A stretch of 35,524 bases of DNA from Morganella morganii (lineage in GTDB: Bacteria; Pseudomonadota; Gammaproteobacteria; Enterobacterales; Enterobacteriaceae): the NCBI RefSeq assembly GCF_003996855.1, contig NZ_NRQY01000001.1, positions 1,820,796 to 1,856,319 on the forward strand, given 5' to 3'. The notes under the pieces were generated by a model, which saw only the letters and a list, made by a program, of their open reading frames with translations, searched no databases and was not told where the DNA came from. The position numbers were made by a program, and so were the translations under genes. Shown piece after piece: positions 18,323 through 26,899 of this stretch (positions are counted from its first letter, which is position 1; every line of letters begins with the position of its first letter).

Positions 18323-19238
18323 TTTTTCCATCCAGCAGATACGGCAGCCAGTCCGGTGAATGCGCAAACCACTCCGCCAGAAAATCCAGCAGCAGGCGCA
18401 GCGGCCGCGCCATATGCTCGCGGCTGGTATAAATGCCGTAAATGCCGAGCGCAGGCAGCCGGTATTCCGGAAACAGACGCACCAGGCGCCCGGTTTTCAG
18501 ATGCTCATACACTGAGCAATAAGGCTGCAATGCAATACCTTCCCCGTTCAGGGTCGCTTCCAGCAGAAAAGTAGATTCGTTAGCACTGAGCGCCCCGCTT
18601 ACCGGCACCGAAATCACCTCATCATCCCGTTCAAACAACCACAGGCTGCGGCCGTAAAAATTGTAAGTCAGGCAGGTCAGCTCACTGAGTGCTTCGGGTG
18701 ACAGCGGATAACCGTGCTTTTCCAGATAGGCCGGTGACGCGCAAACCACAGAATCACAGCGGGAAAGCGGCTTTGCGATCAGATTCGGCTCAAGGTTGTT
18801 GGTAATACGGATCCCCAGATCAATGCGCTCTTCCACCAGACTGATCGCCTTATTTGTGACCTGCACATCCACAGCAATGGCCGGGTAGCGGGCACGAAAC
18901 AGCACAAGCGCCTTCGACAGTGCCACCATCGCCAGCGACTGGGCACAGGTGAGCCGCACCAGACCGCTGACGGCTTCATCTTCTGTCACCACCGGACGGG
19001 CAATCGCCGTTGCCAGTGACAGCAGATCCCGGCTTTGCGTCAGAACGGTTTCACCGGCAGAAGTCAGCGTCAGGCTGCGGGTTGTCCGGTTCAGCAGCCG
19101 CACACCGGCCCAGTTTTCCATTTCTGCCAGATAGCGCGTGACCATCGCACGGGACATACCCAGCATATCCGCAGCTTTGCTCATGCTGTGCTGTTCGGTA
19201 ATGGCGATAAAAACCTGAGCGGCAGTAATCCTGTCCAT
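18312..19238 (-). CDS. LysR-type transcriptional regulator (CrgA/AaeR-like subclass)
   Basis: 308 residues. The N-terminal helix-turn-helix spans about 4-60 (SMSKAADMLGMSRAMVTRYLAEMENWAGVRLLNRTTRSLTLT style), followed by a periplasmic-binding-protein-like effector domain with RIDLGIRITNNLEPNLIAKPL and the C-terminal phrase MARPLRLLLDFLAEWF. The subclass is the one whose members often act on a divergent neighbour. Here that neighbour is the MBL-fold gene followed by a DsbA-like gene. The 113-base gap carries a direct repeat of TTATGCAAC. Effector unknown. Confidence 0.9.
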   Translation of the reverse strand: MDRITAAQVFIAITEQHSMSKAADMLGMSRAMVTRYLAEMENWAGVRLLNRTTRSLTLTSAGETVLTQSRDLLSLATAIARPVVTEDEAVSGLVRLTCAQSLAMVALSKALVLFRARYPAIAVDVQVTNKAISLVEERIDLGIRITNNLEPNLIAKPLSRCDSVVCASPAYLEKHGYPLSPEALSELTCLTYNFYGRSLWLFERDDEVISVPVSGALSANESTFLLEATLNGEGIALQPYCSVYEHLKTGRLVRLFPEYRLPALGIYGIYTSREHMARPLRLLLDFLAEWFAHSPDWLPYLLDGKTNR

Positions 19239-19252
19239 CTTATTTGTCCGTT

Positions 19253-19304
19253 TTATGCAACAATGAAGACCGGATTATGGGGTTTTTCCGGCAGATTATG
19301 CAAC
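19253..19304. promoter_or_regulatory. Direct repeats TTATGCAAC in the LTTR/MBL intergenic region
   Basis: TTATGCAAC occurs at 19253-19261 and again at 19296-19304, 43 bases apart, or about four helical turns on the same face. The spacer contains CCGG arms around a T-rich centre. The spacing suits two regulator dimers bound cooperatively, but the motif is not one I recognise. Confidence 0.4.
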
Positions 19305-19351
19305 TTATTATAGCGTCATCTTAACGACTCACCTGCAAAAAGGATAACACC

Positions 19352-20230
19352 ATGACTTCTGCAATCCGTACCTCACTGGTATTCAGCGCACTGATGAGTG
19401 CTTCTTTTATCACTGCCGCCGCACCGTTGTCGCTGGAAGTGTATAACCCCGGCGAAAAAAGTATCTTCCCGGTCTCTTCAGAGATCATCAGCGGCAAAAA
19501 TGAGGTGGTTCTGATTGATGCCCAGTTTCAGAAAGATGATGCTCAGGTACTGGCGGATAAAATCCGTGCGACCGGCAAAACACTGACCACCATTTATATC
19601 AGCCATTCTGATCCGGATTTCTATTTCGGGCTGGATGAACTGAAAAAAGCCTTCCCGCAGGCTAAAATTGTCGCCACACCACAAACCGTTGCGCTGATTA
19701 AAGAGAGCAAAGACGGCAAACTGGCGTACTGGGGACCGGTACTGAAAGAGAATGCCCCGCAAAGTATTATTGTGCCGGAGCCGTTAGAGGGCAACCGCAT
19801 TATGCTGGAAGGGGAAAGCATCCTGATTGAAGGGCTGGACAGCCCGGCACCGGAACGCAGCTACGTGTGGGTGCCGTCACTGTCTGCCGTGATGGGCGGT
19901 GTGCTGGTATCAGAAAATATTCATGTCTGGCTGGCGGATACCCAGACCCCGGAATCCCGTCAGTACTGGCAGCAGTCGCTGAAAAGTATGCAGGACAAAC
20001 ATCCGGCCACCGTGGTGCCCGGCCATTATGTCGGCGACAGTCATTTTTCACCAGCTGCCATTACCTTTACCGCAGATTATCTGACCCGTGCGGAAGCCGC
20101 TCTGAAAGAGAGTCAGGACTCACAGCAGATGATCAGCACACTGAAAACCGCTTACCCGGCCCTGGCGGATGAATCAAGCCTGGAACTGAGCGCCAAAGTG
20201 CTCAAAGGCGAAATGCGCTGGCCGCAGTAA
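19352..20230 (+). CDS. Exported metallo-beta-lactamase-fold protein with altered metal motif
   Basis: 292 residues, with a signal peptide of about 1-23 ending ITAA-A. The MBL fold is recognisable from the strands before VVLIDAQF, the SHSDPDFYFGLDEL segment, and VVPGHYVGDSHF near the C terminus. The usual H-x-H-x-D-H motif is here His85-Ser-Asp87-Pro-Asp89-Phe90, so two metal His are replaced by Asp and Phe. The usual GD before the bridging Asp appears as MGGVLV. Zinc binding may be partial or absent. AAGGA lies upstream of the ATG. It is the first gene of a likely two-gene operon with the DsbA-like gene 17 bases downstream, divergent from a LysR-type regulator. Confidence 0.85.
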   Translation: MTSAIRTSLVFSALMSASFITAAAPLSLEVYNPGEKSIFPVSSEIISGKNEVVLIDAQFQKDDAQVLADKIRATGKTLTTIYISHSDPDFYFGLDELKKAFPQAKIVATPQTVALIKESKDGKLAYWGPVLKENAPQSIIVPEPLEGNRIMLEGESILIEGLDSPAPERSYVWVPSLSAVMGGVLVSENIHVWLADTQTPESRQYWQQSLKSMQDKHPATVVPGHYVGDSHFSPAAITFTADYLTRAEAALKESQDSQQMISTLKTAYPALADESSLELSAKVLKGEMRWPQ

Positions 20231-20247
20231 TCTGATTTAAGGAAAAC

Positions 20248-20862
20248 ATGATGTCAGTAAAAACGCTGCACTATATTTATGATCCGCTCTGCGGCTGGTG
20301 TTATGGTATCGCGCCGTTTATTCAGGCCGCACATAAACAGGGCGTGACTATCGCCCTGCACGGCGGCGGGATGATCACCGGTTCACAGCGCCGCCCGGCA
20401 GACGACAGCCTGCGGGAGATGATCCGCAACCACAATCAGCGCATCACTCAGCTGACCGGACAGCCGTTTACCGATGCCTTTTACACTCTGCTGAAAAATC
20501 AGGAGTGGGTGATGGATTCCGTGCCGCCGATTGCCGTGATTCTCAGTGCACAGGCACAATCAGGTAAAGGCATTGACATGCTGGAAGCCTGTCAGAAAGC
20601 CTATTATCAGGACGGGCTGCCACTTAACCGCGATACCCTGCGCAAGCTGGCGGATAAGCTGGGGATCAGCGATATTCAGTCTGATAATACTGAGCAGCAT
20701 ATCAGTGAGAGCCGTCAGTTATTTGTCCATAACCCGACCGGCGGCTTCCCGACCCTGCTGCTGGAAGAAGACGGCGTATTTCAGCACATTCCGAACCAGG
20801 CGGTACTGGGTGCGGAATCACACTGGGAAAAGCTGATTCCGCTACTGAAAACGACTGCCTGA
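20248..20862 (+). CDS. DsbA-family thiol oxidoreductase-like protein, cytosolic
   Basis: 204 residues without a signal peptide. The thioredoxin-like active site is Cys15-Gly-Trp-Cys18 (DPLCGWCYG), followed by a helical insertion and the cis-Pro loop GGFPTLLLEED. This pattern fits the DsbA/FrnE/2-hydroxychromene-2-carboxylate isomerase superfamily. A role as a cytosolic thiol-disulfide enzyme or glutathione-type isomerase is inferred only from the motif. AAGGA lies 6 bases before the first of two adjacent ATG codons; the second, at 20251, is an equal candidate. The 3' end overlaps the end of the convergent prepilin peptidase pseudogene by 21 bases. Confidence 0.88.
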   Translation: MMSVKTLHYIYDPLCGWCYGIAPFIQAAHKQGVTIALHGGGMITGSQRRPADDSLREMIRNHNQRITQLTGQPFTDAFYTLLKNQEWVMDSVPPIAVILSAQAQSGKGIDMLEACQKAYYQDGLPLNRDTLRKLADKLGISDIQSDNTEQHISESRQLFVHNPTGGFPTLLLEEDGVFQHIPNQAVLGAESHWEKLIPLLKTTA

Positions 20863-21494
20863 CATCAGTCCCATCACCATAATCATCCCCGCAATTAAAT
20901 ACGGCCCGAAAGCAATAATACGAGGGCTGCATGGCGGGAGATGATTATACCGGTGACGGAAATAGTGCAGCCCGGACACCACCAGCGCGGACACACATGC
21001 CAGCATCAGCAACAGCGCGAGCTGCTCCGCCCCGACCCAGGCTCCCGTTGCGGAAACAGTTTGATATCCCCGCCGCCCAGCCCGCTTTTTTTCGGGCACC
21101 ATGCATAACCTTCGGCCACACACCAGAGCAGAAAAAAACCACCGATCACCCCGTACAGCGCAGAGGAGACAGTAATCAGCTTCACCTCATTCTGAAACAG
21201 CAACCCAGCCCACAGTACCGGAAACACCAGTTTATCCGGCAGATAAAATACTGCATTATCAATATGAAACAGCATCACCAGACATAAAAAGAGCAGTGTC
21301 AGAAAGAGGATATACACACCCTGCCCGTCAGACCAGAACACAATAAAAACGCCGGACAGCAGGCAGTGCAGATACAGCCACCGGCCGGACAATCGCTACG
21401 GATACTGATAATAATGCCGCAGAATATATTCCGTCCCCGCTTTTACCGGCAGCGGCAAAATGCATCCCCAGATAATAATAATCAGCCATTCCAT
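20842..21494 (-). pseudogene. Prepilin peptidase (GspO/HopD type), amber codon plus frameshift
   Basis: A leader peptidase and methylase-type membrane aspartyl protease gene that appears broken twice. The ATG at 21494 opens MEWLIIIIWGCILPLPVKAG and runs 32 codons to a TAG at 21396-21398. The same frame then continues with SGRWLYLHC, the region of the first catalytic Asp (LFHIDNAVFYLPDK), and the GGGDIKLF motif of the second. At 21052-21056 one base is missing, as CTGTTT-CC-GCA for an expected TTT-GCC-GCA (Phe-Ala-Ala). After this the tail ATGAWVGAEQL ... PYLIAGM lies in another frame and stops at 20842. Repaired length would be about 217 residues, near E. coli GspO, with no N-terminal Cys domain. 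No pilus or secretion genes are adjacent. Confidence 0.82.
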
Positions 21495-21735
21495 GTGTTC
21501 TCCGCTGCTTTCCCTGTTGCGATATCCGCAGCCTGCCTGACCGGACCGGGAAAGACACGTTTTTTTCCCTGATTACAGCTGAATTACATTTTTTTTCGGG
21601 TCATCACGCAATATTGACCGTTTCCCCGGCATGCAATGATCCCGTCTGATGCTTGCAGTGAGGATCCCCCCTCTATTATCATGGGGCAATATATATAAAC
21701 CGGCGGCGTGCCGGCAGAACGAAAAGGATATTTTC

Positions 21736-22467
21736 ATGCGGACCCCGCGCATTTATCACCCCGGTACTTTAACGCCCGGCATGACCACTGAACTGACAGA
21801 CGACGGCGCCAACCATGTTGCCCGTGTGCTCCGGATGAAAACCGGTTACTCCCTGATTCTGTTTAACGGCACCAACCGGATTTTTAATGCCGAAATTGCC
21901 GACATCAGCAAAAAAAGTGTGACTGTCCGTATCACTGATGAACAGGATGATAACCGTGAATCCCCTCTGGCCATCCACCTCGGGCAGGTGATGTCACGCG
22001 GTGAAAAAATGGAATTTACCATTCAGAAATCGGTTGAACTGGGTGTTCAGATTATTACCCCCCTGATCTCTGAGCGCTGTGGTGTTAAACTGGATGGTGA
22101 ACGGCTGGACAAAAAACAGCAGCAGTGGCAGAAAATTGCCATCGCCGCCTGCGGGCAGTGCGGACGTAACGTGATTCCGGAGATCCGCCCGGTGCAATCC
22201 CTGGAAGCATGGTGTGCGGAAACGGATGATGCACTGAAGATAAATTTACATCCGCGCGCCTCACAAAGTATCAATACACTGCCGGCAGAAACCGCTAAAG
22301 TGCGGTTACTGATTGGCCCGGAAGGCGGGCTGTCAGCAGAGGAAATCGCGATGACTGCCGGTCATCAGTTTACCGACATATTATTAGGACCGCGTGTATT
22401 ACGCACAGAAACTACCGCGCTCACTGCAATCACTGCATTGCAGGTGCGTTTCGGCGATCTGGGTTAA
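21736..22467 (+). CDS. rsmE: 16S rRNA m3U1498 methyltransferase
   Basis: Methylates N3 of U1498 in the 30S decoding region using S-adenosylmethionine. The ATG at 21736 has AAGGA 7 bases upstream and gives 243 residues, the E. coli length; an earlier in-frame codon at 21649 adds an unrelated extension. The N-terminal PUA-like part (RIYHPGTL ... [16 protein letters not shown]) is followed by a SPOUT domain with the trefoil-knot motifs [12 protein letters not shown] and [16 protein letters not shown] at the C terminus. gshB follows after 9 bases, as in E. coli. Confidence 0.97.
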   Translation: MRTPRIYHPGTLTPGMTTELTDDGANHVARVLRMKTGYSLILFNGTNRIFNAEIADISKKSVTVRITDEQDDNRESPLAIHLGQVMSRGEKMEFTIQKSVELGVQIITPLISERCGVKLDGERLDKKQQQWQKIAIAACGQCGRNVIPEIRPVQSLEAWCAETDDALKINLHPRASQSINTLPAETAKVRLLIGPEGGLSAEEIAMTAGHQFTDILLGPRVLRTETTALTAITALQVRFGDLG

Positions 22468-22476
22468 GGAGAAAAA

Positions 22477-23427
22477 ATGATCAAGCTCGGTATTGTGATG
22501 GACCCTATCGATTCCATCAAAATCAAAAAAGACACCAGTTTCGCGATGCTGCTTGAAGCACAGCGCCGTGGTTATGAAATCCATTATATGGAAATGAATG
22601 ACCTCTACCTGCATCAGGGGGTTGCCCGTGCCCGTACCCGCACACTGACAGTAAAAGAAGACCCGGCGGGCTGGTATCAGTTCGGCAGCGAACAGGATAT
22701 CGCCCTGGGCACACTGAATGTCATTCTGATGCGCAAAGATCCGCCATTTGATACTGAATTCATTTACGCCACCTATATTCTGGAGCGCGCGGAAAGTGCG
22801 GGTTCCCTGATCGTCAACAAACCACAGAGCCTGCGCGACTGTAACGAAAAGCTGTTTACCGCCTGGTTTGCAGACCTGACCCCAGACACCCTGGTTACCC
22901 GCAGTGCACAGCGTCTGCGTGAATTCCACCAGAAACACGGCGATGTGATTTTCAAACCGCTCGACGGCATGGGCGGCGCATCCATTTTCCGTCTGAAACA
23001 GGATGATCCGAACGTCGGTGTGATTATCGAAACGCTGACAAATCATGGTCATACATTCTGCATGGCACAAAACTTCCTGCCAGCCATCAAAGACGGCGAT
23101 AAACGCATCCTCGTGGTGGACGGCGAACCGGTTCCTTACTGCCTGGCGCGGATCCCGGCCAAAGGTGAAACACGCGGTAATCTCGCTGCCGGTGGTCATG
23201 GTGAAGTGCGTCCGCTGAGTGAAAGCGATTGGGCAATTGCCCGCAGCGTAGCACCGGTTCTCAAAGAGAAAGGCTTAATTTTTGTCGGCCTCGATGTGAT
23301 CGGCGACCGCCTGACGGAAATCAACGTGACCAGCCCGACCTGTGCCCGCGAAATTGAAGCCGCACAGCCGGACGTTTCTGTCACCGGCATGCTGATGGAT
23401 GCTATTGAAAAACGTCTCGGCCGGTAA
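22477..23427 (+). CDS. gshB: Glutathione synthetase
   Basis: An ATP-grasp ligase joining gamma-glutamylcysteine and glycine, the second step of glutathione synthesis; cytosolic. It has 316 residues, as in E. coli. The N-terminal MIKLGIVMDPIDSIKIKKDTS is diagnostic. RKDPPFDTEFIYATYILE, the ATP-binding IFKPLDGMGGASIFR, and INVTSPTCAREIE, with the Mg-binding Asn, are present. AAGGAG lies 6 bases before the start. It lies between rsmE and yqgE, with a hairpin after the stop. Confidence 0.98.
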   Translation: MIKLGIVMDPIDSIKIKKDTSFAMLLEAQRRGYEIHYMEMNDLYLHQGVARARTRTLTVKEDPAGWYQFGSEQDIALGTLNVILMRKDPPFDTEFIYATYILERAESAGSLIVNKPQSLRDCNEKLFTAWFADLTPDTLVTRSAQRLREFHQKHGDVIFKPLDGMGGASIFRLKQDDPNVGVIIETLTNHGHTFCMAQNFLPAIKDGDKRILVVDGEPVPYCLARIPAKGETRGNLAAGGHGEVRPLSESDWAIARSVAPVLKEKGLIFVGLDVIGDRLTEINVTSPTCAREIEAAQPDVSVTGMLMDAIEKRLGR

Positions 23428-23455
23428 CAGCCGGGGCTGTGTCCGTACATTCACA

Positions 23456-23484
23456 CCCGCAGGCCGTTTTTTCCGGTCTGCGGG
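23456..23484 (+). other. Hairpin between gshB and yqgE
   Basis: Bases 23456-23466 pair with 23474-23484 (11 pairs including one G-T) around a T-rich 7-base loop. No T tract follows, so it may be a processing or attenuation structure rather than a full terminator. It ends just before the yqgE ribosome binding site. Confidence 0.45.
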
Positions 23485-23502
23485 CAGACTGAAAAGAAGG
23501 TT

Positions 23503-24066
23503 ATGAACTTACAACATCATATTCTCATTGCCATGCCCTCACTGGATGACCCGTATTTTGCGCGTTCAGTTGTGTATCTGTGTGAACACAATGAAAACGG
23601 GGCGATGGGACTGGTGATCAACAAACCGATCGAGCAGCTGTCTGTCAGTAAAATTCTGCAAAAGCTGAAAATATCGCCGGACTCCCGTGATGAAAATCAG
23701 TCGCCGGAAAAACCGGTTCTGCTCGGCGGCCCGGTTTCCGAAGAGCACGGCTTCGTGCTGCACTCCGGTGATAAAGAGTACGCCGCCAGCACCCGCCTGA
23801 CGGATAACCTGTTTCTGACCACCTCGAAAGACGTGCTGGAAACACTGGGAACCGCAGAGCAGCCGGAGCATTACCTGATGACTCTCGGTTACTCCAGCTG
23901 GACTGCCGGTCAGCTGGAGCGGGAAATTATGGAAAACAGCTGGCTGGTGGCGGATGCCAGTGAGCGTCTGCTGTTCCGCACCCCGATGCCCGACCGCTGG
24001 CGCGAAGCGGCCGCCGGTATCGGCGTGAATATTTACACCATCGCACAACAGGCCGGACACGCATAA
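23503..24066 (+). CDS. yqgE: YqgE (UPF0301/AlgH) family protein
   Basis: 187 residues of the conserved UPF0301 (DUF179) family, length as in E. coli. Signature segments are [50 protein letters not shown] and [21 protein letters not shown]. No enzymatic activity is established for the family. The stop codon overlaps the start of ruvX (TAATG), so the two are coupled, as in many proteobacteria. GAAGG lies before the ATG. Confidence 0.96.
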   Translation: MNLQHHILIAMPSLDDPYFARSVVYLCEHNENGAMGLVINKPIEQLSVSKILQKLKISPDSRDENQSPEKPVLLGGPVSEEHGFVLHSGDKEYAASTRLTDNLFLTTSKDVLETLGTAEQPEHYLMTLGYSSWTAGQLEREIMENSWLVADASERLLFRTPMPDRWREAAAGIGVNIYTIAQQAGHA

Positions 24067-24488
24067 TGAGCAGCAATACTGTCATCGCCTTTGATTTCGG
24101 CACCAAAAGTATTGGTGTCGCCGTCGGTCAGACCATCACCGGCACCGCCCGCCCGCTGGCGGCACTGAAAGCCCGCGAGGGAATCCCAGACTGGGAACTG
24201 ATAGCCGCGGTATTCCGTGAATGGCAGCCGGATTATGTGGTTGTCGGCCTGCCGCTCAATATGGATGGCACGCCGCAACTGGTAACGAATCAGGCGAAAA
24301 AATTTGCCAACCGTCTGCACGGCCGTTTCGGCATTCGTGCTGAACTCCATGACGAGCGCCTCAGCACGGTGGAAGCCCGCGCTAATCTGTTTGCAGACGG
24401 CGGTTACCGTGCGCTCGGCAAAGATAAGGTGGATTCCGCCTCTGCCGTGATTATCCTCGAAAGCTGGTTTGAACAGCTTTACGGCTGA
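24066..24488 (+). CDS. yqgF: RuvX/YqgF RNase H-fold nuclease (16S pre-rRNA / Holliday junction)
   Basis: 140 residues of the YqgF family, a RuvC-like RNase H fold. In E. coli it is essential and implicated in 5' maturation of 16S rRNA; a Holliday junction resolvase role was first predicted from structure. The catalytic acids sit in [14 protein letters not shown] (first Asp), [10 protein letters not shown] (Glu) and [16 protein letters not shown] (Asp). It shares one base with the yqgE stop. Downstream the PilT-like gene is convergent with a 30-base gap. Confidence 0.95.
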   Translation: MSSNTVIAFDFGTKSIGVAVGQTITGTARPLAALKAREGIPDWELIAAVFREWQPDYVVVGLPLNMDGTPQLVTNQAKKFANRLHGRFGIRAELHDERLSTVEARANLFADGGYRALGKDKVDSASAVIILESWFEQLYG

Positions 24489-24518
24489 TAATCACGCACA
24501 CCGGGTGCGCCGTTCCCC

Positions 24519-25541
24519 TTACCATGCCGGGACAGCGCCCGCCTCCCCGGCGATGTCCCCTCTGCCGCGCCGCCATTGCAGGCACTGCTCCTCCGTCATC
24601 ATGCCGGACTGTGCGCCTGACTGCTGATGAGAGGCAATCTGATGTGCTTTGTTATCACGGATAAGGCTCGCCACCGCCGGGGTATTGATCAGCACATCAA
24701 ACACTGCACAGCGCCCGCCACCCTGTTTTGCCACCAGATGCTGACTCAGCACCGCCACCAGACTGCCTGCCAGCTGGCTGCATACCCGGTTTTTCTCTGC
24801 ACCGCTGAACGCATCCGTCAGCCGCTCAATCGCCGCAATAGCTCCGCGCGTATGAAGCGTGCTCAGCACCAGATGCCCGGTTTCCGCCGCTGTCAGGGCA
24901 AGCCGGATAGCAGCCTCATCCCGCAGCTCCCCCAGCATAATCACATCAGGGTCTTGGCGCAGCGCGGCGGTCAGCCCCTCCTGATAACTCTCACAATCAC
25001 GGCCGATTTCCCGCTGACGGATGAGCGACTGCCTGTTGCGGTGACGGAACTCCACCGGATCTTCCAGGGTAATCACATGCCGCCGGAAATGCTGATTGAT
25101 ATAACTGAGCAGCGCCGCCAGTGTGCTCGATTTCCCGCTGCCGGTCGCCCCGGTCACCAGAATCAGGCCGCTTTGTGTCTTTGAAAGCAGTCCGGCGAAA
25201 ACCGGCGGCGCCAGGATATCCTCCAGAGACGGAATCACCGGGTTTATCAGCCGCAGTGCCGCATTCAGTAATCCCCCTGACATAAAAATATTCACCCGCA
25301 AAGGTTGATCGCGGATAAACAACGCAAGATCCGCCTGCCCTTTTGTCATCAATCTGTGGTAATTTGCCTGGTCGAGGATCGTCTTTACCCAGCCGCGCAG
25401 TGCGTCTTCTGTCACAACCGCACAGTGTGTCTGTGAAAAAAGCTCTCCATCCACCCGTAACACAGGCACCTGGCCAACACAAAGGTGCAGATCGGATGCA
25501 TTATGCTTTACACTAAGGGCGATTAAATTATCCATATTCAT
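24519..25541 (-). CDS. yggR: PilT-like AAA/secretion ATPase YggR
   Basis: 340 residues from the ATG at 25541 (MNMDNLIALSVKHNASDLHLC), matching the start of E. coli YggR. An in-frame extension to 25643 would run into yggS and is unlikely. Motifs are Walker A GATGSGKSS, an Asp box LEDPVEF, Walker B PDVIMLGELRDE, and the His box AAETGHLVLSTLHTRGA. PilT proteins power type IV pilus retraction. YggR has no clear role and no pilus genes are nearby, while the local prepilin peptidase is broken. All catalytic motifs are intact, so it is not obviously decayed. It diverges from yggS with only 21 bases between start codons. Confidence 0.93.
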   Translation of the reverse strand: MNMDNLIALSVKHNASDLHLCVGQVPVLRVDGELFSQTHCAVVTEDALRGWVKTILDQANYHRLMTKGQADLALFIRDQPLRVNIFMSGGLLNAALRLINPVIPSLEDILAPPVFAGLLSKTQSGLILVTGATGSGKSSTLAALLSYINQHFRRHVITLEDPVEFRHRNRQSLIRQREIGRDCESYQEGLTAALRQDPDVIMLGELRDEAAIRLALTAAETGHLVLSTLHTRGAIAAIERLTDAFSGAEKNRVCSQLAGSLVAVLSQHLVAKQGGGRCAVFDVLINTPAVASLIRDNKAHQIASHQQSGAQSGMMTEEQCLQWRRGRGDIAGEAGAVPAW

Positions 25542-25562
25542 TAAGTTATCTCTCGGATCATC

Positions 25563-26258
25563 ATGAAACCAATAAAAGACAATCTGACAGAAATCAGAGA
25601 ACGTATAACCGCTGCGGCGCAAAAATGCGGCCGCGATCCACACACAGTGACCTTACTTGCCGTCAGTAAAACCAAACCTGTGAGCGCGCTCGAAGAAGCG
25701 ATAGCTGCCGGACAAAACCGCTTTGGTGAAAATTACGTACAGGAAGGTGTTGAGAAAATTCAGTATTTCTCCAATACCAGCCTGGAATGGCATTTTATCG
25801 GCCCGTTACAATCGAATAAGAGTCGTCTGGTCGCCGAGCACTTTGACTGGTGTCACACTGTCGACCGGCTGAAAATCGCACAGCGCCTGAGTGACCAGCG
25901 CCCGGCAGACAAAGCACCGCTGAATGTGCTTATCCAGATCAATATCAGTGATGAAAACAGCAAGTCCGGTATCACCCCCGCAGAGTTACCGGCACTGGCA
26001 GAACAGGTTGCAGCCCTGCCGAACGTCTGTCTGCGCGGGCTGATGGCAATCCCGGCACCGGAAACAGACCCGGAACGCCAGTGTGCGGTTTTCCGTCAGA
26101 TGGAAACGGCCTTCCGCGACCTACAAGGCAAATACCCGCAGGCGGATACGTTATCGATGGGCATGACCGACGATATGGACGCCGCAATCACCTGCGGATC
26201 GACCATGGTGCGTATCGGTACTGCAATTTTCGGTGCGCGTAACTATTCTGTATCCTGA
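25563..26258 (+). CDS. yggS: PLP homeostasis protein YggS (PLPBP/COG0325)
   Basis: 231 residues of the alanine-racemase-like single-domain PLP carrier family that maintains vitamin B6 and amino acid balance. The PLP Lys is Lys36 in LLAVSKTKP, as in E. coli. Further motifs are GENYVQEG, WHFIGPLQSNKSR and SMGMTDDMDAAITCGSTMVRIGTAIFG near the phosphate site. The ribosome binding site is weak. The stop sits inside a short imperfect tandem duplication that repeats beyond it. yggT follows after 80 bases. Confidence 0.97.
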   Translation: MKPIKDNLTEIRERITAAAQKCGRDPHTVTLLAVSKTKPVSALEEAIAAGQNRFGENYVQEGVEKIQYFSNTSLEWHFIGPLQSNKSRLVAEHFDWCHTVDRLKIAQRLSDQRPADKAPLNVLIQINISDENSKSGITPAELPALAEQVAALPNVCLRGLMAIPAPETDPERQCAVFRQMETAFRDLQGKYPQADTLSMGMTDDMDAAITCGSTMVRIGTAIFGARNYSVS

Positions 26259-26276
26259 TCATTCTGTATCATGACT
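26245..26276 (+). repeat. Imperfect 16-base tandem duplication at the yggS stop
   Basis: 26245-26260 and 26261-26276 match at 13 of 16 bases, both beginning ATTCTGTATC and containing TGA. The first copy holds the end and stop of yggS, the second lies after it. This is probably a small replication-slippage duplication. Confidence 0.6.
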
Positions 26277-26338
26277 TTCCTGTACCTTAGTGCGTTATCA
26301 CAAACCGGTTAATTTGTTTTCTGTTAAGGATTTCACCG

Positions 26339-26887
26339 ATGCAAACACTGAATTTTGTTGTCACCACGCTCCTGCATGCCTATGCCACGATTTTACTGCT
26401 GCGTGTCTGGATGCAATGGGCGCGCGCGGACTTTTATAATCCGTTTGCCCAGTTTATTGTGAAAGCCACACAGCCGGTTGTCCGTCCGCTGCGCCGAATT
26501 ATTCCGGCTATCGGTCCGGTTGATACGGCCTCCGTGCTGGTGGCCTATGTCGCTGTACTGCTGAAACTGCTCTTTCCGTGGTTTCTGGCCGGTTTTCAGG
26601 GGCAGCTCGGCGGGCTGATGCTGTTAGTCGCTTTCTTTAATCTTCTTTATCTTGCAGGGATGACGGTATTCTGGGTGATCCTCGCCCGCGCGCTGCTGAG
26701 CTGGTTCAGCCAGGGCCGCAACCCGGTGGATTATGTACTGATGCAGCTGACCGAGCCGCTGATGTCACCGTTCCGCCGTATCATTCCGCCGATGGGCGGC
26801 ATTGATTTCTCTGCAATGATTGTCATTTTTATTCTGTATGCGCTGGGCTATCTCTATAACGATATTGTTCAGTGGATATTTTCATAA
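26339..26887 (+). CDS. yggT: YggT family membrane protein
   Basis: 182 residues with two YGGT repeats, each with two transmembrane helices. The first repeat contains LLRVWMQWARADFYNPFAQFIVKATQPVVRPLRRIIP, the second LARALLSWFSQGRNPVDYVLMQLTEPLMSPFRRIIPPMGG. The family is linked by E. coli work to osmotic and potassium tolerance, but its mechanism is unknown. AAGGA lies 8 bases before the ATG. Its place between yggS and rdgB is the E. coli order. Confidence 0.95.
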   Translation: MQTLNFVVTTLLHAYATILLLRVWMQWARADFYNPFAQFIVKATQPVVRPLRRIIPAIGPVDTASVLVAYVAVLLKLLFPWFLAGFQGQLGGLMLLVAFFNLLYLAGMTVFWVILARALLSWFSQGRNPVDYVLMQLTEPLMSPFRRIIPPMGGIDFSAMIVIFILYALGYLYNDIVQWIFS

Positions 26888-26899
26888 TCAGGCACTGAT

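Noticed and set aside
22399..23199. 266-codon open frame antisense to gshB and the end of rsmE
   Set aside because: A shadow of well-conserved genes; the Phe/His/Cys-rich product resembles no family I know.
24627..25184. 185-codon open frame antisense to yggR
   Set aside because: A shadow of the PilT-like ATPase; composition and lack of motifs argue against coding.
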